From Thermoplasmatales archaeon SW_10_69_26 (GTDB lineage: Archaea > Thermoplasmatota > SW-10-69-26): a stretch of 64,000 nucleotides of DNA. Position 1 is the first letter of the stretch; every line of letters starts with the position of its first letter. The DNA lies in NCBI GenBank assembly GCA_003009755.1, contig PXUB01000043.1, positions 16,646-80,645 on the forward strand, given 5' to 3'. Positions 32,098 through 40,619 of the stretch are shown one piece after another. The translations under genes were made by a program, and so were the position numbers. The notes under the pieces are model-generated. The model was not told where the DNA came from and made no database searches. It saw only the letters and a list, made by a program, of their open reading frames with translations.

Positions 32098-32838
32098 GTG
32101 TCCCACCCGCTGCCCGACGGTGTCGACCTCGAAGCGTGCTTGTTCGGCGGCCAGGCGTTCACCTGGTGGTCCGCCGACGACACGATCGAGGGCCTGACGC
32201 GCGGGACTCGCGTCTCGATCGACCCCGTGCGAGGCACCTGGACCTCGACCCCCGACCGAGACGAGGGTTTCCTGGCCGCCTACCTCGGCCGCGAGCGGAC
32301 GCGGCCTCGCGCACTGGCCGAGGACCCCGATCTGGGGGCCCTCGCGCGCCGCATGCCGGGCCTGCGCCTGCTCGACCAGGATCCCTGGGAGGGCACGCTG
32401 GCGTTCATGATCAGCCCCGCCAACAACGTCCCCCGCATCCAGGCCACGATCGCCAAGCTATGCCGGCGCCTGGGCGACCCGGTCGACGGCACGGCCGCCG
32501 TGCCGGGCCCCCAGGCGGTCGCCGACGCCGAGCGCCCGATCGAGGCCGCCCACGACCGGCTCGTGGAGCTCGACGGCGTCGGACCCAAGGTCGCCGAATG
32601 CATCCTCTGCTACGCGCTCGGGTTCGATCGGGCCTTCCCCGTCGACCGCTGGGTGGCCCGCGCCGGCGAACATCTGCTCGGCGAGGAGCCCACGACCGAA
32701 GCGGCACGCCAGCGATGGGGGGACGATGCGGCGATGGCCCAGCAGGTCGTCTTCCACGGCGCCCGCAAGGGCTACGTCGACGGGATCGAGGCCAGCCCCG
32801 TGGCCGGCTTCGACGCCTGGCGCAGCGTCGAAGTCTGA
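32098..32838 (+). CDS. 8-oxoguanine-type DNA glycosylase (HhH-GPD)
   Basis: Base-excision repair enzyme of the helix-hairpin-helix-GPD superfamily, closest in layout to OGG1. The N-terminal substrate-recognition segment VDLEACLFGGQAFTWW parallels the OGG1 SGQxFRW region. The HhH motif LDGVGPKVAECI carries the catalytic Lys, and FPVDRWV the catalytic Asp. No Cys cluster for an Fe-S centre was seen, unlike endonuclease III. 246 residues. The GTG at 32098 fits the TATA box and the N-terminal strand. Substrate 8-oxoG is inferred by family. Confidence 0.85.
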   Translation: MSHPLPDGVDLEACLFGGQAFTWWSADDTIEGLTRGTRVSIDPVRGTWTSTPDRDEGFLAAYLGRERTRPRALAEDPDLGALARRMPGLRLLDQDPWEGTLAFMISPANNVPRIQATIAKLCRRLGDPVDGTAAVPGPQAVADAERPIEAAHDRLVELDGVGPKVAECILCYALGFDRAFPVDRWVARAGEHLLGEEPTTEAARQRWGDDAAMAQQVVFHGARKGYVDGIEASPVAGFDAWRSVEV

Positions 32839-33020
32839 GGCGCGGTCGGGAGGGAACACGCAGGAGAGCCGAGGGCCAGAGGGCAGCAGAGGGGAAGGCG
32901 AGGGACAGGCGAGGGCGGGCAGAGGAGTAAAGCAGGCCACGACGGAGGATCGCAGGGGACGGGCAAGCCGATCGCGTCACCGGCCCAGGCAAGGTCCTCG
33001 CGGACGGGATGGCGAACAGC

Positions 33021-33314
33021 GCCATCGGCTTGCATTGCGTGATGGCGGTTGAGGGATGCGGGGCGTGGGTTAGACCTTGCCGGCCTCGATCGGTGCCATC
33101 GGCCTGCGTTGCGAGATCGCGGTCGCGAATCTGAAGCCACGGGCGGAGGGGCTGGGCGACGACCAGCGCCATCGGCCTGCGTCGCGTGATGGCGGTTGAG
33201 GGATGCGGGGCGTGGCGTAGACCTTGCCGGCCTCGATCGGTGCCATCGGCCTGCGTTGCGAGATCGCGGTCGCGAATCTGAAGCCACGAGCGGAGGGGTT
33301 GGGCGACGACCAGC
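33021..33314 (+). repeat. Tandem array of 73/74-base units (two alternating types)
   Basis: Heads GCCATCGGC(C/T)TGC start at 33021, 33095, 33168, 33242 and again at 33315 (element A copy 4). The units alternate: odd ones continue GATGGCGGTTGAGGGATGCG, even ones GATCGCGGTCGCGAATCTG, so the real period is 147 bases repeated twice. The head is the same as the first part of element A. The gap from 32839 to 33484 otherwise holds only G+C-rich spacer sequence. Confidence 0.8.
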
Positions 33315-33436
33315 GCCATCGGCCTGCGTTGCGTCATCGCGGTTGAGGGGGATCGCAGATACCGCTCCCCCTCTTTTTGTTGAAAATTTCCTCGCCAATT
33401 GCCCGCACGCGGACACCGCGGGACCGGAAATTTTCT
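33315..33436 (+). repeat. Dispersed element A, copy 4
   Basis: Head, then a hairpin with outer stem GAGGGGGA/TCCCCCTC around a GATACCGC core, a run CTTTTTG, GAAAATTTCC, then GCGGACACCGC and GGAAATTTTC. It closes the tandem array and ends about 50 bases before the CBS gene, so it may act in that gene's 5' region. Confidence 0.65.
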
Positions 33437-33484
33437 GTCCGAACCTTCTTCCGCGTGCCTCCGATTGCGGCCTCGAGGGTCAGG

Positions 33485-33952
33485 ATGCACGAAGACGCCG
33501 TCGAGGGCCGCACCGTCGGCGAGGTGTACGAGGACGATCTCCGGCGGGGAGCCATCGTCAGCGACTCCACGCCCCTCGTGAACCTCGTCGAGACGTTGGA
33601 CTTCCAGGACCTCGAGGCCCTCTACGTCGTCGACGCCCGCGAGATCTACTACGGCCTTTTGACCCGCTCGGACCTGCTCGGCTGGCTCGAGCAGGAGCTG
33701 GCCGCCCCGCAGACCCGGACCGGCTTCCCCTGGGACCGCGTCGGCGAAGCGATCGAGGGAGCCCACGCCGGCGACGCCGTCAACCCCGACAGCCGCAACG
33801 TGCCCGTCGAACCCCGCGACCCGCTCGACCGGGCCCTGCGCAACATGATGCAGGCCTCCGTGACCGTCGTCCCCGTGCTCGATCCCGACGGCGGCATCGA
33901 GGGCGAGCTGTCGTTGACGCGCGTGCTACGCGAGGTCCACGACAACCGCTGA
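33485..33952 (+). CDS. CBS-domain protein
   Basis: A 155-residue protein made of a CBS pair: first repeat about residues 12-65 (SDSTPLVNLVETL, ALYVVDAREIYYGLLTRSDLL), second about 95-150 (NVPVEPRDPLDRALRNMM, VTVVPVLDPDG). CBS pairs bind adenine nucleotides and regulate partners. The usual Thr/Ser-Asp nucleotide contact is seen in LTRSD. The ATG at 33485 follows the repeats. It converges with the MrpA remnant. Partner unknown. Confidence 0.8.
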   Translation: MHEDAVEGRTVGEVYEDDLRRGAIVSDSTPLVNLVETLDFQDLEALYVVDAREIYYGLLTRSDLLGWLEQELAAPQTRTGFPWDRVGEAIEGAHAGDAVNPDSRNVPVEPRDPLDRALRNMMQASVTVVPVLDPDGGIEGELSLTRVLREVHDNR

Positions 33953-34405
33953 CGGTTGCGAGGGGCACGCGGAGAAGCAGAGGACGGCGGTGCGAAGTGG
34001 ATCCCGGTGCCCTTGCCGGCCAGCGTGGGCTTTGCCGGCCACGGAGCCGCCGGCGTCGATCTGCTGCACGAGGGTGCCCACGACGGTCACGAGCGGAGCC
34101 ATCACGAGCGAGAGCCCGTCCAGGCGGAGCGCTGGCTCGACGCCCGACATCGGCACCCAACGGGTCGCCTCGACGAGGGGCCGCCCCGCCGCGACGGTGG
34201 GCGTCCCCGCGATGACGACGGCGGCCACCCCGGCGGGGACGGGCGCCGTCAGCCAGCCCGAGCGATCCCCGACGAGGCGTTGGGCGAGCAAAGCCAGCGG
34301 TGCGAGGACGAAGCCCGCGAGCACCGCGATCGTCAACATCACGATGGGCCCCGCCGAGCATCCGACGAGCCCCCGCACGGCATCCGGCGAGGTCGGGGTT
34401 GCCAT
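33926..34405 (-). pseudogene. MrpA/NuoL-type antiporter N-terminal remnant
   Basis: The frame begins with sequence typical of MrpA N-termini: a hydrophobic segment, LAQRLVGDRSGWL, another hydrophobic stretch, WVPMSGVEPALRLDGLS and LVMAPLVTVVGTLV (34061-34339). The RLDGLS segment is a hallmark of the MrpA/NuoL group. After this the frame becomes a short non-membrane tail and stops, so roughly 600-700 of the usual residues and most membrane helices are missing. A stray fragment of a Na+/H+ antiporter gene is the simplest reading. Confidence 0.55.
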
Positions 34406-34494
34406 CCCCTGTCCAGGTGCTCCAGTCGAAGCAAGCGGCGGCTTGGCTGGGGCCACCCAACGGTTATCTGCCCCCATCGGATAGCTGGCGCTGG

Positions 34495-34917
34495 GTGCTT
34501 CCCTTGGCCTCCCAGCTTGGACCCGCATCCCACGTGCTCGCCATCGTCGACGGTTCCGAGGAGAACCGCGAAGCCGCCGTCGCCGGCGCCGACCTGCTCG
34601 CCGCCACGCCTGGCCTCCAGTTCACCGTCCTCGCCTCCGCCGACGTCGCCCAACCGGCCGGTAGCCCCGAAGCCACCGATCTCGCATCGACGAACGGCTC
34701 CGGCGCGCTCCTGCAACGCGCGCCACAGACCTCGAAGGTCGTGGAGGCGACGCGAGCGATCGAGGACCGCGGCCTGACGACGCGGATGCGGACGGTCGAG
34801 GGCGACCTCGTCGAGCGCGCGATCGAGGTCGCGGCCGCCCACGATCTCGTCGTCCTCCCGCCCTCGATGGCCGACCGTGCCGACGAGTTCCCTGTCCCGA
34901 CGCTCGTCGCCCCCTGA
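34495..34917 (+). CDS. Universal stress protein (UspA family)
   Basis: About 140 residues with the Usp alpha/beta nucleotide-binding fold: first strand VLAIVDGSEENREAAVAGADLL, then TVLASADVA, an acidic helix, and VERAIEVAAAHDLVVLPPS near the end. The typical GxGxxG(S/T) ATP loop at the C-terminus is not clear, so ATP binding is uncertain. GTG 34495 has GTTATCT about 29 bases upstream. GTG 34534, directly before the first strand, is also plausible. Confidence 0.65.
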   Translation: MLPLASQLGPASHVLAIVDGSEENREAAVAGADLLAATPGLQFTVLASADVAQPAGSPEATDLASTNGSGALLQRAPQTSKVVEATRAIEDRGLTTRMRTVEGDLVERAIEVAAAHDLVVLPPSMADRADEFPVPTLVAP

Positions 34918-34974
34918 GGTGGCGATCCGGCCCGGCCCGAGGGCTAAGTAGACCGGTCTCCATCAGCGGCATCC

Positions 34975-35913
34975 ATGTCCACGATCCTCGTCAACGACCC
35001 GATCCACGAAGCCGGCATCCAACGCCTCGAGGAGGCCGGTCACGACGTCGTCCAGGGCCCGCTCGAGGGCAAACGGCGCGAGCAGGTGCTCGGCGAAGCT
35101 CGGGCCGCGATCGTGCGCTCGGGCACGACGGTCGACGAGGCGCTCCTCGACGAAGCTCCCGAGCTCGAGGTCGTGGCTCGGGCTGGCGTCGGCGTGGACA
35201 ACATCGACCTCGACGCCTGCGAGGCCCGCGACGTGACCGTGTTCAACACGCCGGACGCCTCCACGAACGCGGTCGCCGAGCTGACGCTGGCCCACATGCT
35301 GTCCGTCGCCCGGCACTTCCCCCGCGCCCAGCGCGCCATGCCGCAAGGCGAGTGGCCGAAAAGCGACTGCCGGGGCGTCGAGCTGTCCGGCCGCACGCTG
35401 GGGCTGGTCGGCATCGGCCGGATCGGGGCCCGCGTCGCCGAGCTCGCCCAAGCCTTCGGCATGGACGTCCACGCCCACGATCCCTACGTGGACGAGGCCC
35501 GGGCCGACGAGCTGGGCATCCAGCTGCACGAGGACCCCGGGGCCATGGCGGCCCACCTCGACGTCGTGTCCGTGCACACCCCGCTGACGCCGGAAACCGA
35601 GGGCCTCGTCGGCGGGGCCTTCTTCGACGCTGCCGAGGCTCCCCTCGTCGTCGTCAACTGCGCCCGCGGCGGCGTCGTCGACGAGGACGCGCTGCGGGGG
35701 GCCCTCGAGCAGGGCACCGTCGCCGGCGCCGGGCTCGACGTCTACGAGACCGAGCCCCCCGAGGACCGCGAGCTCCTCCAGCATCCTCGCGTGTCGACGA
35801 CCCCGCACATCGGTGCGCAGACCGACGAGGCCCAGCGCGCCTGCGCGAGGCTGGCCGCCGACGGCATCCTGGCGATCTTCGACGGCAGCGAGCCCGACAC
35901 GCGGATCGTGTAG
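34975..35913 (+). CDS. serA: D-3-phosphoglycerate dehydrogenase-like enzyme
   Basis: NAD-dependent D-2-hydroxyacid dehydrogenase of 312 residues, the catalytic core of SerA without the C-terminal ACT domain. It shows ARAGVGVDNID, TPDASTNAVAELTL, the Rossmann motif LGLVGIGRIGARVAE, VSVHTPLTPET and NCARGGVVDEDAL, and the catalytic His in TPHIGAQT. Arg in CARGG and Glu in ETEPP complete the triad. It may make 3-phosphohydroxypyruvate for serine synthesis, but other 2-hydroxyacids are possible without an ACT domain. GGCTAAGTAG lies about 29 bases before the ATG. Confidence 0.85.
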   Translation: MSTILVNDPIHEAGIQRLEEAGHDVVQGPLEGKRREQVLGEARAAIVRSGTTVDEALLDEAPELEVVARAGVGVDNIDLDACEARDVTVFNTPDASTNAVAELTLAHMLSVARHFPRAQRAMPQGEWPKSDCRGVELSGRTLGLVGIGRIGARVAELAQAFGMDVHAHDPYVDEARADELGIQLHEDPGAMAAHLDVVSVHTPLTPETEGLVGGAFFDAAEAPLVVVNCARGGVVDEDALRGALEQGTVAGAGLDVYETEPPEDRELLQHPRVSTTPHIGAQTDEAQRACARLAADGILAIFDGSEPDTRIV

Positions 35914-36077
35914 GACGGCCACGCCTGATCGGCTTCGCAACGTCGACCTTGCGCCTGCGTGACGTTGAAGCGTGTCGCAGGCTTGGATTTCGATGGGCCG
36001 ACCGGACGGCGGTCCCGGTTCCTCCCAACCACCGGGGCGCCTTCGCCGATGCAAGGGTCGGCGGAGCTTGCTCCGGG

Positions 36078-36105
36078 GGGCGGGCCGGGGGGTCCCGGCC
36101 CGCCC
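36078..36105 (+). terminator. Strong hairpin in the serA downstream gap
   Basis: Perfect twelve-pair stem GGGCGGGCCGGG/CCCGGCCCGCCC with loop GGGT, followed by a pyrimidine-rich stretch (GCCTCCCTTCGTTCC). The 297-base gap 35914-36210 holds no gene I recognise. Confidence 0.5.
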
Positions 36106-36210
36106 GCCTCCCTTCGTTCCTCTCATCGACACCGGTCGTGCAACGTTCCCGTTACCGCACGGTCAACCTTTTCCCGGTGATGGAGCGTGGTTTCTATCGA
36201 GGCGATTCGA

Positions 36211-36792
36211 ATGAACCTTGGACACGTGGCTGCTGGCTTCCTCGCGCTCACGCTCGTCGTTCCCGCCGGGGCGGCGGCCCCGCTGATCGACCAGATCGAC
36301 AACGGTGGTTTCGAGGACGACCTCGCCGAGTGGCGGGTCGTCGATGGCGACGTCAGCGCGGATGGCGTCCCCTTCGAGGGTTCGGGGGCGGCGAAGCTGA
36401 ACGCCGTCGGCGGGACGACGACCACCACGCTGGCGCAGGAGGTCTCCCTGGACAACGACGATGCGCCGATCGTGCCGAACGCCGAGTACGAGATCGCGTT
36501 CGCGGCCGTGCTGAACGACGGCTCGGAGAACTCCGCGGCCGCGAGCCCGGACGTCTTCGGCCAGATCGTCTGGAAGAACGCCCTCGGCGAAACCACCGAC
36601 GTCGACAGGGTCGAGATCACCGACACCGACGACTACGTCGAGTACAGCCAGACGTTCGACGCTCCCGAGGACGCGACCGCGGCCGACATCCAGTTCCACG
36701 TCGTCCGCGAGAACCTCGAGGACCCCACCGACGCCAACCTGCAGGTCGACGCCGTCGCGTTCGGCCCCGCCGACCCGACCGGGTCGGTCTAG
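36211..36792 (+). CDS. Secreted jelly-roll (carbohydrate-binding-like) protein
   Basis: A 193-residue exported protein: signal peptide (about 1-23, VVPAGAAAP), then a single beta-rich domain starting IDNGGFEDDLAEWRVVDGDV. The NGGFE...W opening is typical of CBM4/9-type and related galactose-binding-like jelly rolls. Downstream strands include GAAKLNAVG and YVEYSQTFDAPED. No anchor is seen, and the protein is strongly acidic. The ATG at 36211 follows GAGGCG and opens a clean signal peptide; a GTG at 36187 is an alternative. Ligand unknown. Confidence 0.65.
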   Translation: MNLGHVAAGFLALTLVVPAGAAAPLIDQIDNGGFEDDLAEWRVVDGDVSADGVPFEGSGAAKLNAVGGTTTTTLAQEVSLDNDDAPIVPNAEYEIAFAAVLNDGSENSAAASPDVFGQIVWKNALGETTDVDRVEITDTDDYVEYSQTFDAPEDATAADIQFHVVRENLEDPTDANLQVDAVAFGPADPTGSV

Positions 36793-36913
36793 ATTCGGTC
36801 CACGGTCTCCGGCCAGGGGAGACACGACGGTGGCACCGCGGGCCGAACGCTCCAACCGTCAATTCCCCTGGCCCTAACCGTTTTGCCGGGCCCTATGGTT
36901 GGGCCGGGTGGAC

Positions 36914-37681
36914 ATGTCTGGGAACAGCACGGTCCGTACGCTGGCAGCGTCCCTCGCGGCGCTGCTGCTGATGCTGAGCACGTTCGCCGGTGGCGCCGCG
37001 GCCGCGGGCGAAGACAACGGCGACGAGATCTCGGACGTCGCAGAGGAGAAGCTATCGACCACCAACTGCCTGCAGGTCTACATCGAGGAGCAGGCGGGCC
37101 CGGCGACCGTCACGTACAACTGCGGCGCCGGCGCCGACGTGGACGAGGACTGGCGTCCGAGCGAGGAGGCCTCGGCCGCCGGTCCGCCGCCCTGTGACGA
37201 CGACACCCGCGTCGAAGCCGGTCCGTTCACCGTCTACCGCGAGGGCTTCTTCTGCGAGCCCCGCGTTGATTACGACGAGGACTGGGAGCCCAGCGTGCCG
37301 ACGAGCACGACCAAGCCCGAGTGCTCGGAGCTCGACGGTGACTCCCAGGTGGGCCCGGTCACCGTGACCGTCGACGACACCTGCCGAACCTCGGCCACGG
37401 TCAACGAATCCTGGTCGCCGGTTTCCGAGACGACGGACGTGGACCCGCCGCAGACCTCCCCGCCGAACTGCTTCTACATCTACTACGAGCGGCAGGCCGG
37501 CCCGGTGACGGTGGTCATGACGTCCTCGTGCTCCGGGAACGTCGAGGTCGACGAGGAGTGGCGGCCGAGCCTCTCGTCCACCGACGACGACTCCTCGCCC
37601 TCCGACCACCCGGTGAAGTGCACGCTCGACGCCAACGACAACCGCGAGATCTTCTACTGCATCTTCGGTAAGCCCTGGTAG
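36914..37681 (+). CDS. Secreted protein of four Cys-pair repeats (unrecognised domain)
   Basis: A 255-residue exported protein: signal peptide (about 1-31, ending AAAAG), then four repeats of about 40 residues, each with the pattern Cys, a short acidic or aromatic stretch, AGP-x-TV or VGPVTV, a second Cys, and a closing (D/N)E-x-W-x-P-S. Examples are VDEDWRPSEE, YDEDWEPSVP, VNESWSPVSE and VDEEWRPSLS. A last short segment has two more Cys (KCTLDAND, FYCIFG). I do not recognise the repeat; each Cys pair may form a disulfide. No membrane anchor. ATG 36914 is chosen, and a GTG at 36908 is close by. Confidence 0.6.
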   Translation: MSGNSTVRTLAASLAALLLMLSTFAGGAAAAGEDNGDEISDVAEEKLSTTNCLQVYIEEQAGPATVTYNCGAGADVDEDWRPSEEASAAGPPPCDDDTRVEAGPFTVYREGFFCEPRVDYDEDWEPSVPTSTTKPECSELDGDSQVGPVTVTVDDTCRTSATVNESWSPVSETTDVDPPQTSPPNCFYIYYERQAGPVTVVMTSSCSGNVEVDEEWRPSLSSTDDDSSPSDHPVKCTLDANDNREIFYCIFGKPW

Positions 37682-37874
37682 GCCGACGCCGGGTCGCCGG
37701 CTTCTCTCCTCTTTTTCCTCCTTCTCCTCCTCTTGCCTCGGTCAGCCTCGAGGTTGACCCGGCTGCGATCGATAGAGCCGGCCAGCGGCCGCTACTCGCG
37801 GCCCAACAGCCGCGTCTCCCTGGTACGATGACCACCGATACATTCCTATATCACCGCCCTTTTGCCCGGCCCGA

Positions 37875-38246
37875 ATGGCCGGAATCCCCGAGCCATACCT
37901 CCCTGTCGCCATCATGACGGGGATCGGCGTGGCCGTCGTGTTCATCGCCGTCGCTCTCTCGCGGTTCATCACCCCCAGCCGGCCGAGCCGCGAGAAGCTC
38001 ACCGCCTACGAGTGCGGTGAGGAACCCGTCGGTTCGGGTCGCGGACCCGTCGACATCCAGTTCTACCTGTACGTTCTCGTCTTCCTCATCCTGGATCTTG
38101 AGGCGGTCTTCCTCATCCCGTTCGTCGTCGACTTCGCGAACCTCGGTACGAAGGCCATCGTGACGATGGCTGTGTTCGTCTTCCTGTTGCTCGACGGCTG
38201 GATCTACGCGATACAGAAGGGGGCTCTCGAATGGCAAGGATCGTGA
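37875..38246 (+). CDS. nuoA: NADH-dehydrogenase-like complex subunit A
   Basis: Membrane subunit A of respiratory complex I-type enzymes (123 residues, three membrane segments at about 8-28, 65-85, 92-115). The family loop [26 protein letters not shown] contains the conserved Cys/Glu segment between helices 1 and 2. First gene of a twelve-gene operon. CCTATATC about 30 bases upstream is the likely promoter. Its last 16 bases overlap nuoB in another frame. Confidence 0.95.
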   Translation: MAGIPEPYLPVAIMTGIGVAVVFIAVALSRFITPSRPSREKLTAYECGEEPVGSGRGPVDIQFYLYVLVFLILDLEAVFLIPFVVDFANLGTKAIVTMAVFVFLLLDGWIYAIQKGALEWQGS

Positions 38247-38827
38247 AGTCCGGCAGCCCCGAGGAGGGGGTCTTCCTCACCTCGGTCGACAAGATGCTGA
38301 AATGGGGCCGCGCGAACTCGCTGTGGCCGATGCAGTTCGGCCTGGCCTGTTGCGCCATCGAGATGATGGCCACCATGGGCCCCCACCACGACATCGCCCG
38401 CTTCGGCTCCGAGGTCTTCCGCGCGACCCCGCGCCAGGCCGACCTCATGATCGTGCCGGGCACCGTCTGCAAGAAGATGGCCCCGCGCGTGCGCAAGCTG
38501 TACGACCAGATGCCCGAGCCGAAGTACGTCATCGCGATGGGCGCCTGCGCCTCCTGCGGTGGCCCCTACCAGAACTCGTACAGCGTCGTCCAGGGCGTCG
38601 ACAAGGTCATCCCCGTCGACGTCTACGTCCCCGGCTGTCCGCCCCGTCCCGAGGCGCTGCTCGACGGGCTCCAGCGTCTGCAGGAGAAGATCCAGCAGGA
38701 CCCCGAGCCCGCCATCCGGTTCGCCAAGGACACCGAGGACACCGAAGAGCTGACCTCCGAACGAGAGGCCAAACAGCGCCGCGACTGGGAGCTTGGCCCC
38801 TCCGAGTTGGGAGGGGAACCGGCTTGA
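38231..38827 (+). CDS. nuoB: NADH-dehydrogenase-like complex subunit B (N2 cluster)
   Basis: Carries the terminal [4Fe-4S] cluster N2 that hands electrons to quinone. 198 residues. The four ligands are seen in LACCAIEMM (two adjacent Cys), [10 protein letters not shown] and VPGCPPRPE. The C-terminal 40 residues are an acidic extension. Translationally coupled to nuoA (overlap) and nuoC (TTGA overlap of start and stop). Confidence 0.96.
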   Translation: MARIVKSGSPEEGVFLTSVDKMLKWGRANSLWPMQFGLACCAIEMMATMGPHHDIARFGSEVFRATPRQADLMIVPGTVCKKMAPRVRKLYDQMPEPKYVIAMGACASCGGPYQNSYSVVQGVDKVIPVDVYVPGCPPRPEALLDGLQRLQEKIQQDPEPAIRFAKDTEDTEELTSEREAKQRRDWELGPSELGGEPA

Positions 38828-39465
38828 GCCTGGCCGACGATGTCATCGACACGGTCCAGGAGCACGTGATCGAGGAGGATGTCCAGAAGGACAAGCCCCT
38901 CCTCGTGACCGATCCCGAGGGCCTTCGCGACGTCATGGCCGAAGCCCAGGACGCGGGCTTCGACCACCTGTGCTTCGTCACGGCCGTCGACTGGCCGAAG
39001 GACGAGATCGAGGACAACGCCGCCTGGCTCGGCTTCACCGAAGAGCGCGAGGTCGAGGACCCCGACGACGAGGAGGACGAGGACGCCACCGAGACCGTCC
39101 CCGTCGAATCGAAGGGCTGGCACCTCGACGACGTCGACGACGGCCTCATGGAGGTCGTCTACAACCTCTACTCCTACGACGAGGGCGACCATCTGGCCGT
39201 CCAGGTCTGGGTGCCGCGCGAGGTCGACCAGTGCTCGGTCCCGACTGTCAGCGACCTCTGGGCCGGTGCCAACTGGCACGAGCGAGAGGTCTTCGACCTC
39301 TACGGAGTCACCTTCGAGGGTCACCCCGACATGAAACGCATCTTCATGCCCGAGGACTGGGAGGGTCACCCCCACAGGAAGGACTACGACCTCGGGGAGC
39401 AGCAGTACATCTACCGCGAGGACGGCATCGACAAGGTGACCAAGGACGCCGGGAAGGGGTGGTAG
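38824..39465 (+). CDS. nuoC: NADH-dehydrogenase-like complex subunit C
   Basis: Peripheral-arm subunit of 213 residues. The C-terminal half holds the family signature [22 protein letters not shown] and HPHRKDYDL. Between about residues 72 and 100 there is a strongly acidic insertion ([14 protein letters not shown]) not typical of the family. TTG start overlapping the nuoB stop. NuoC is separate from NuoD here, unlike the fused NuoCD of haloarchaea. Confidence 0.93.
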   Translation: MSLADDVIDTVQEHVIEEDVQKDKPLLVTDPEGLRDVMAEAQDAGFDHLCFVTAVDWPKDEIEDNAAWLGFTEEREVEDPDDEEDEDATETVPVESKGWHLDDVDDGLMEVVYNLYSYDEGDHLAVQVWVPREVDQCSVPTVSDLWAGANWHEREVFDLYGVTFEGHPDMKRIFMPEDWEGHPHRKDYDLGEQQYIYREDGIDKVTKDAGKGW

Positions 39466-39467
39466 CT

Positions 39468-40619
39468 TTGGCCGAACAGCAGACCCCGAGCGAACAGACC
39501 CCCAAGCGTCGCCTCATGACGCTCAACGTCGGACCCCAGCACCCCGCCACGCACGGCGTGCTGCGGATGAAGATGCTGCTCGACGGCGAGCGCATCGTCG
39601 ACGCCGAACCGATCATCGGGTACCTGCACCGGGGCAGCGAACGCCTCGGCGAGATGGGTACCTACCTCCAATTCATCCCGTACACCGACCGCATGGACTA
39701 CCTGGCGGCCATCCACAACAACATGGCCTTCGTCCATGCCTGCGAGAAGCTCGCGGACCTCGACGTGCCCCCGCGCGCCAACGTCCTGCGAGTGCTCGCC
39801 CAGGAGATCAACCGCGTCGCGAGCCACCTCATCTGGATGGGGACCTTCGGCATCGACATCGGCGCGATGACGACCTTCTTCTGGTGCTTCCGCGACCGCG
39901 AGCGGGCGCTGCGCCTGCTCGAGCGCATGACCGGGACCCGCCTGACGTACTCCTACATGCGCTTCGGCGGCGTCAAGCACGACGTCGACGAGGATTGGAT
40001 CCAGGACACCCGCGAGTGGGTGGATCAGGTCCGCGAGGGCATCCAGGAGCTCGACGACCTGCTCACCGAGAACGATATCTTCGTCGCCCGCACCAAGGGC
40101 ACCGGCGTCGTCTCGACCGAGCAGGCGATCGACTACGGCATGACCGGCCCCAACCTGCGGGCCACCGGCAAGGCGTTCGACCTCCGCAAGGAGGAGCCCT
40201 ACGCCAGCTACGAGACCTACGACTTCGACGTGCCGACCAGCGACGAGGGCGACGTGTTCGCCCGGTACGCCTGCCGCATGGCGGAGATCGAGGAGTCCCT
40301 CGGCATCGTCGAGCAAGCCTGCGACCGCTGGGCCGACGCCGAGGGCAACCACCTCAGCCGCGAGGTCGGCGAGGGCTCCAGCCAGTTCCGGTGGAGCCCG
40401 CCGGAGGGCGAAGCCTACGGCCGCATCGAGTCTCCGCGCGGCGAGCTGGGCTGCCTGGTCGTCTCCGACGGCAGCAACCAGCCCTACCGCGTGAAGATGC
40501 GCGCCCACTCGTTCTCCAACCTGTCCGCGATCTCCGAGCTCGCTCGCGGCGAGCTCATCCAGGACGCCATCATCACGCTGGGTAGCTTGGACATCGTGCT
40601 GGGGGACATCGACCGATGA
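39468..40619 (+). CDS. nuoD: NADH-dehydrogenase-like complex subunit D
   Basis: The 49-kDa-type subunit (383 residues), related to hydrogenase large subunits and forming the quinone pocket with NuoB. Signature segments are NVGPQHPATHGVLRMKM, IGYLHRGSERLGE, YTDRMDYLAA and a C-terminal LGSLDIVLGDIDR. The quinone-binding His is seen in PATHG and Tyr in YTDRMDY. Likely TTG start at 39468, three bases after nuoC, with GGAAGGGG upstream. Its stop overlaps the nuoH start. Confidence 0.96.
   Translation: MAEQQTPSEQTPKRRLMTLNVGPQHPATHGVLRMKMLLDGERIVDAEPIIGYLHRGSERLGEMGTYLQFIPYTDRMDYLAAIHNNMAFVHACEKLADLDVPPRANVLRVLAQEINRVASHLIWMGTFGIDIGAMTTFFWCFRDRERALRLLERMTGTRLTYSYMRFGGVKHDVDEDWIQDTREWVDQVREGIQELDDLLTENDIFVARTKGTGVVSTEQAIDYGMTGPNLRATGKAFDLRKEEPYASYETYDFDVPTSDEGDVFARYACRMAEIEESLGIVEQACDRWADAEGNHLSREVGEGSSQFRWSPPEGEAYGRIESPRGELGCLVVSDGSNQPYRVKMRAHSFSNLSAISELARGELIQDAIITLGSLDIVLGDIDR

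Noticed and set aside
33021-33345. CRISPR-like array: about 30-base heads at 73-74-base spacing
   Set aside because: The intervening sequences are not unique: the first and third, and the second and fourth, are nearly identical, so this is a tandem repeat of a two-part unit. No cas gene is near.
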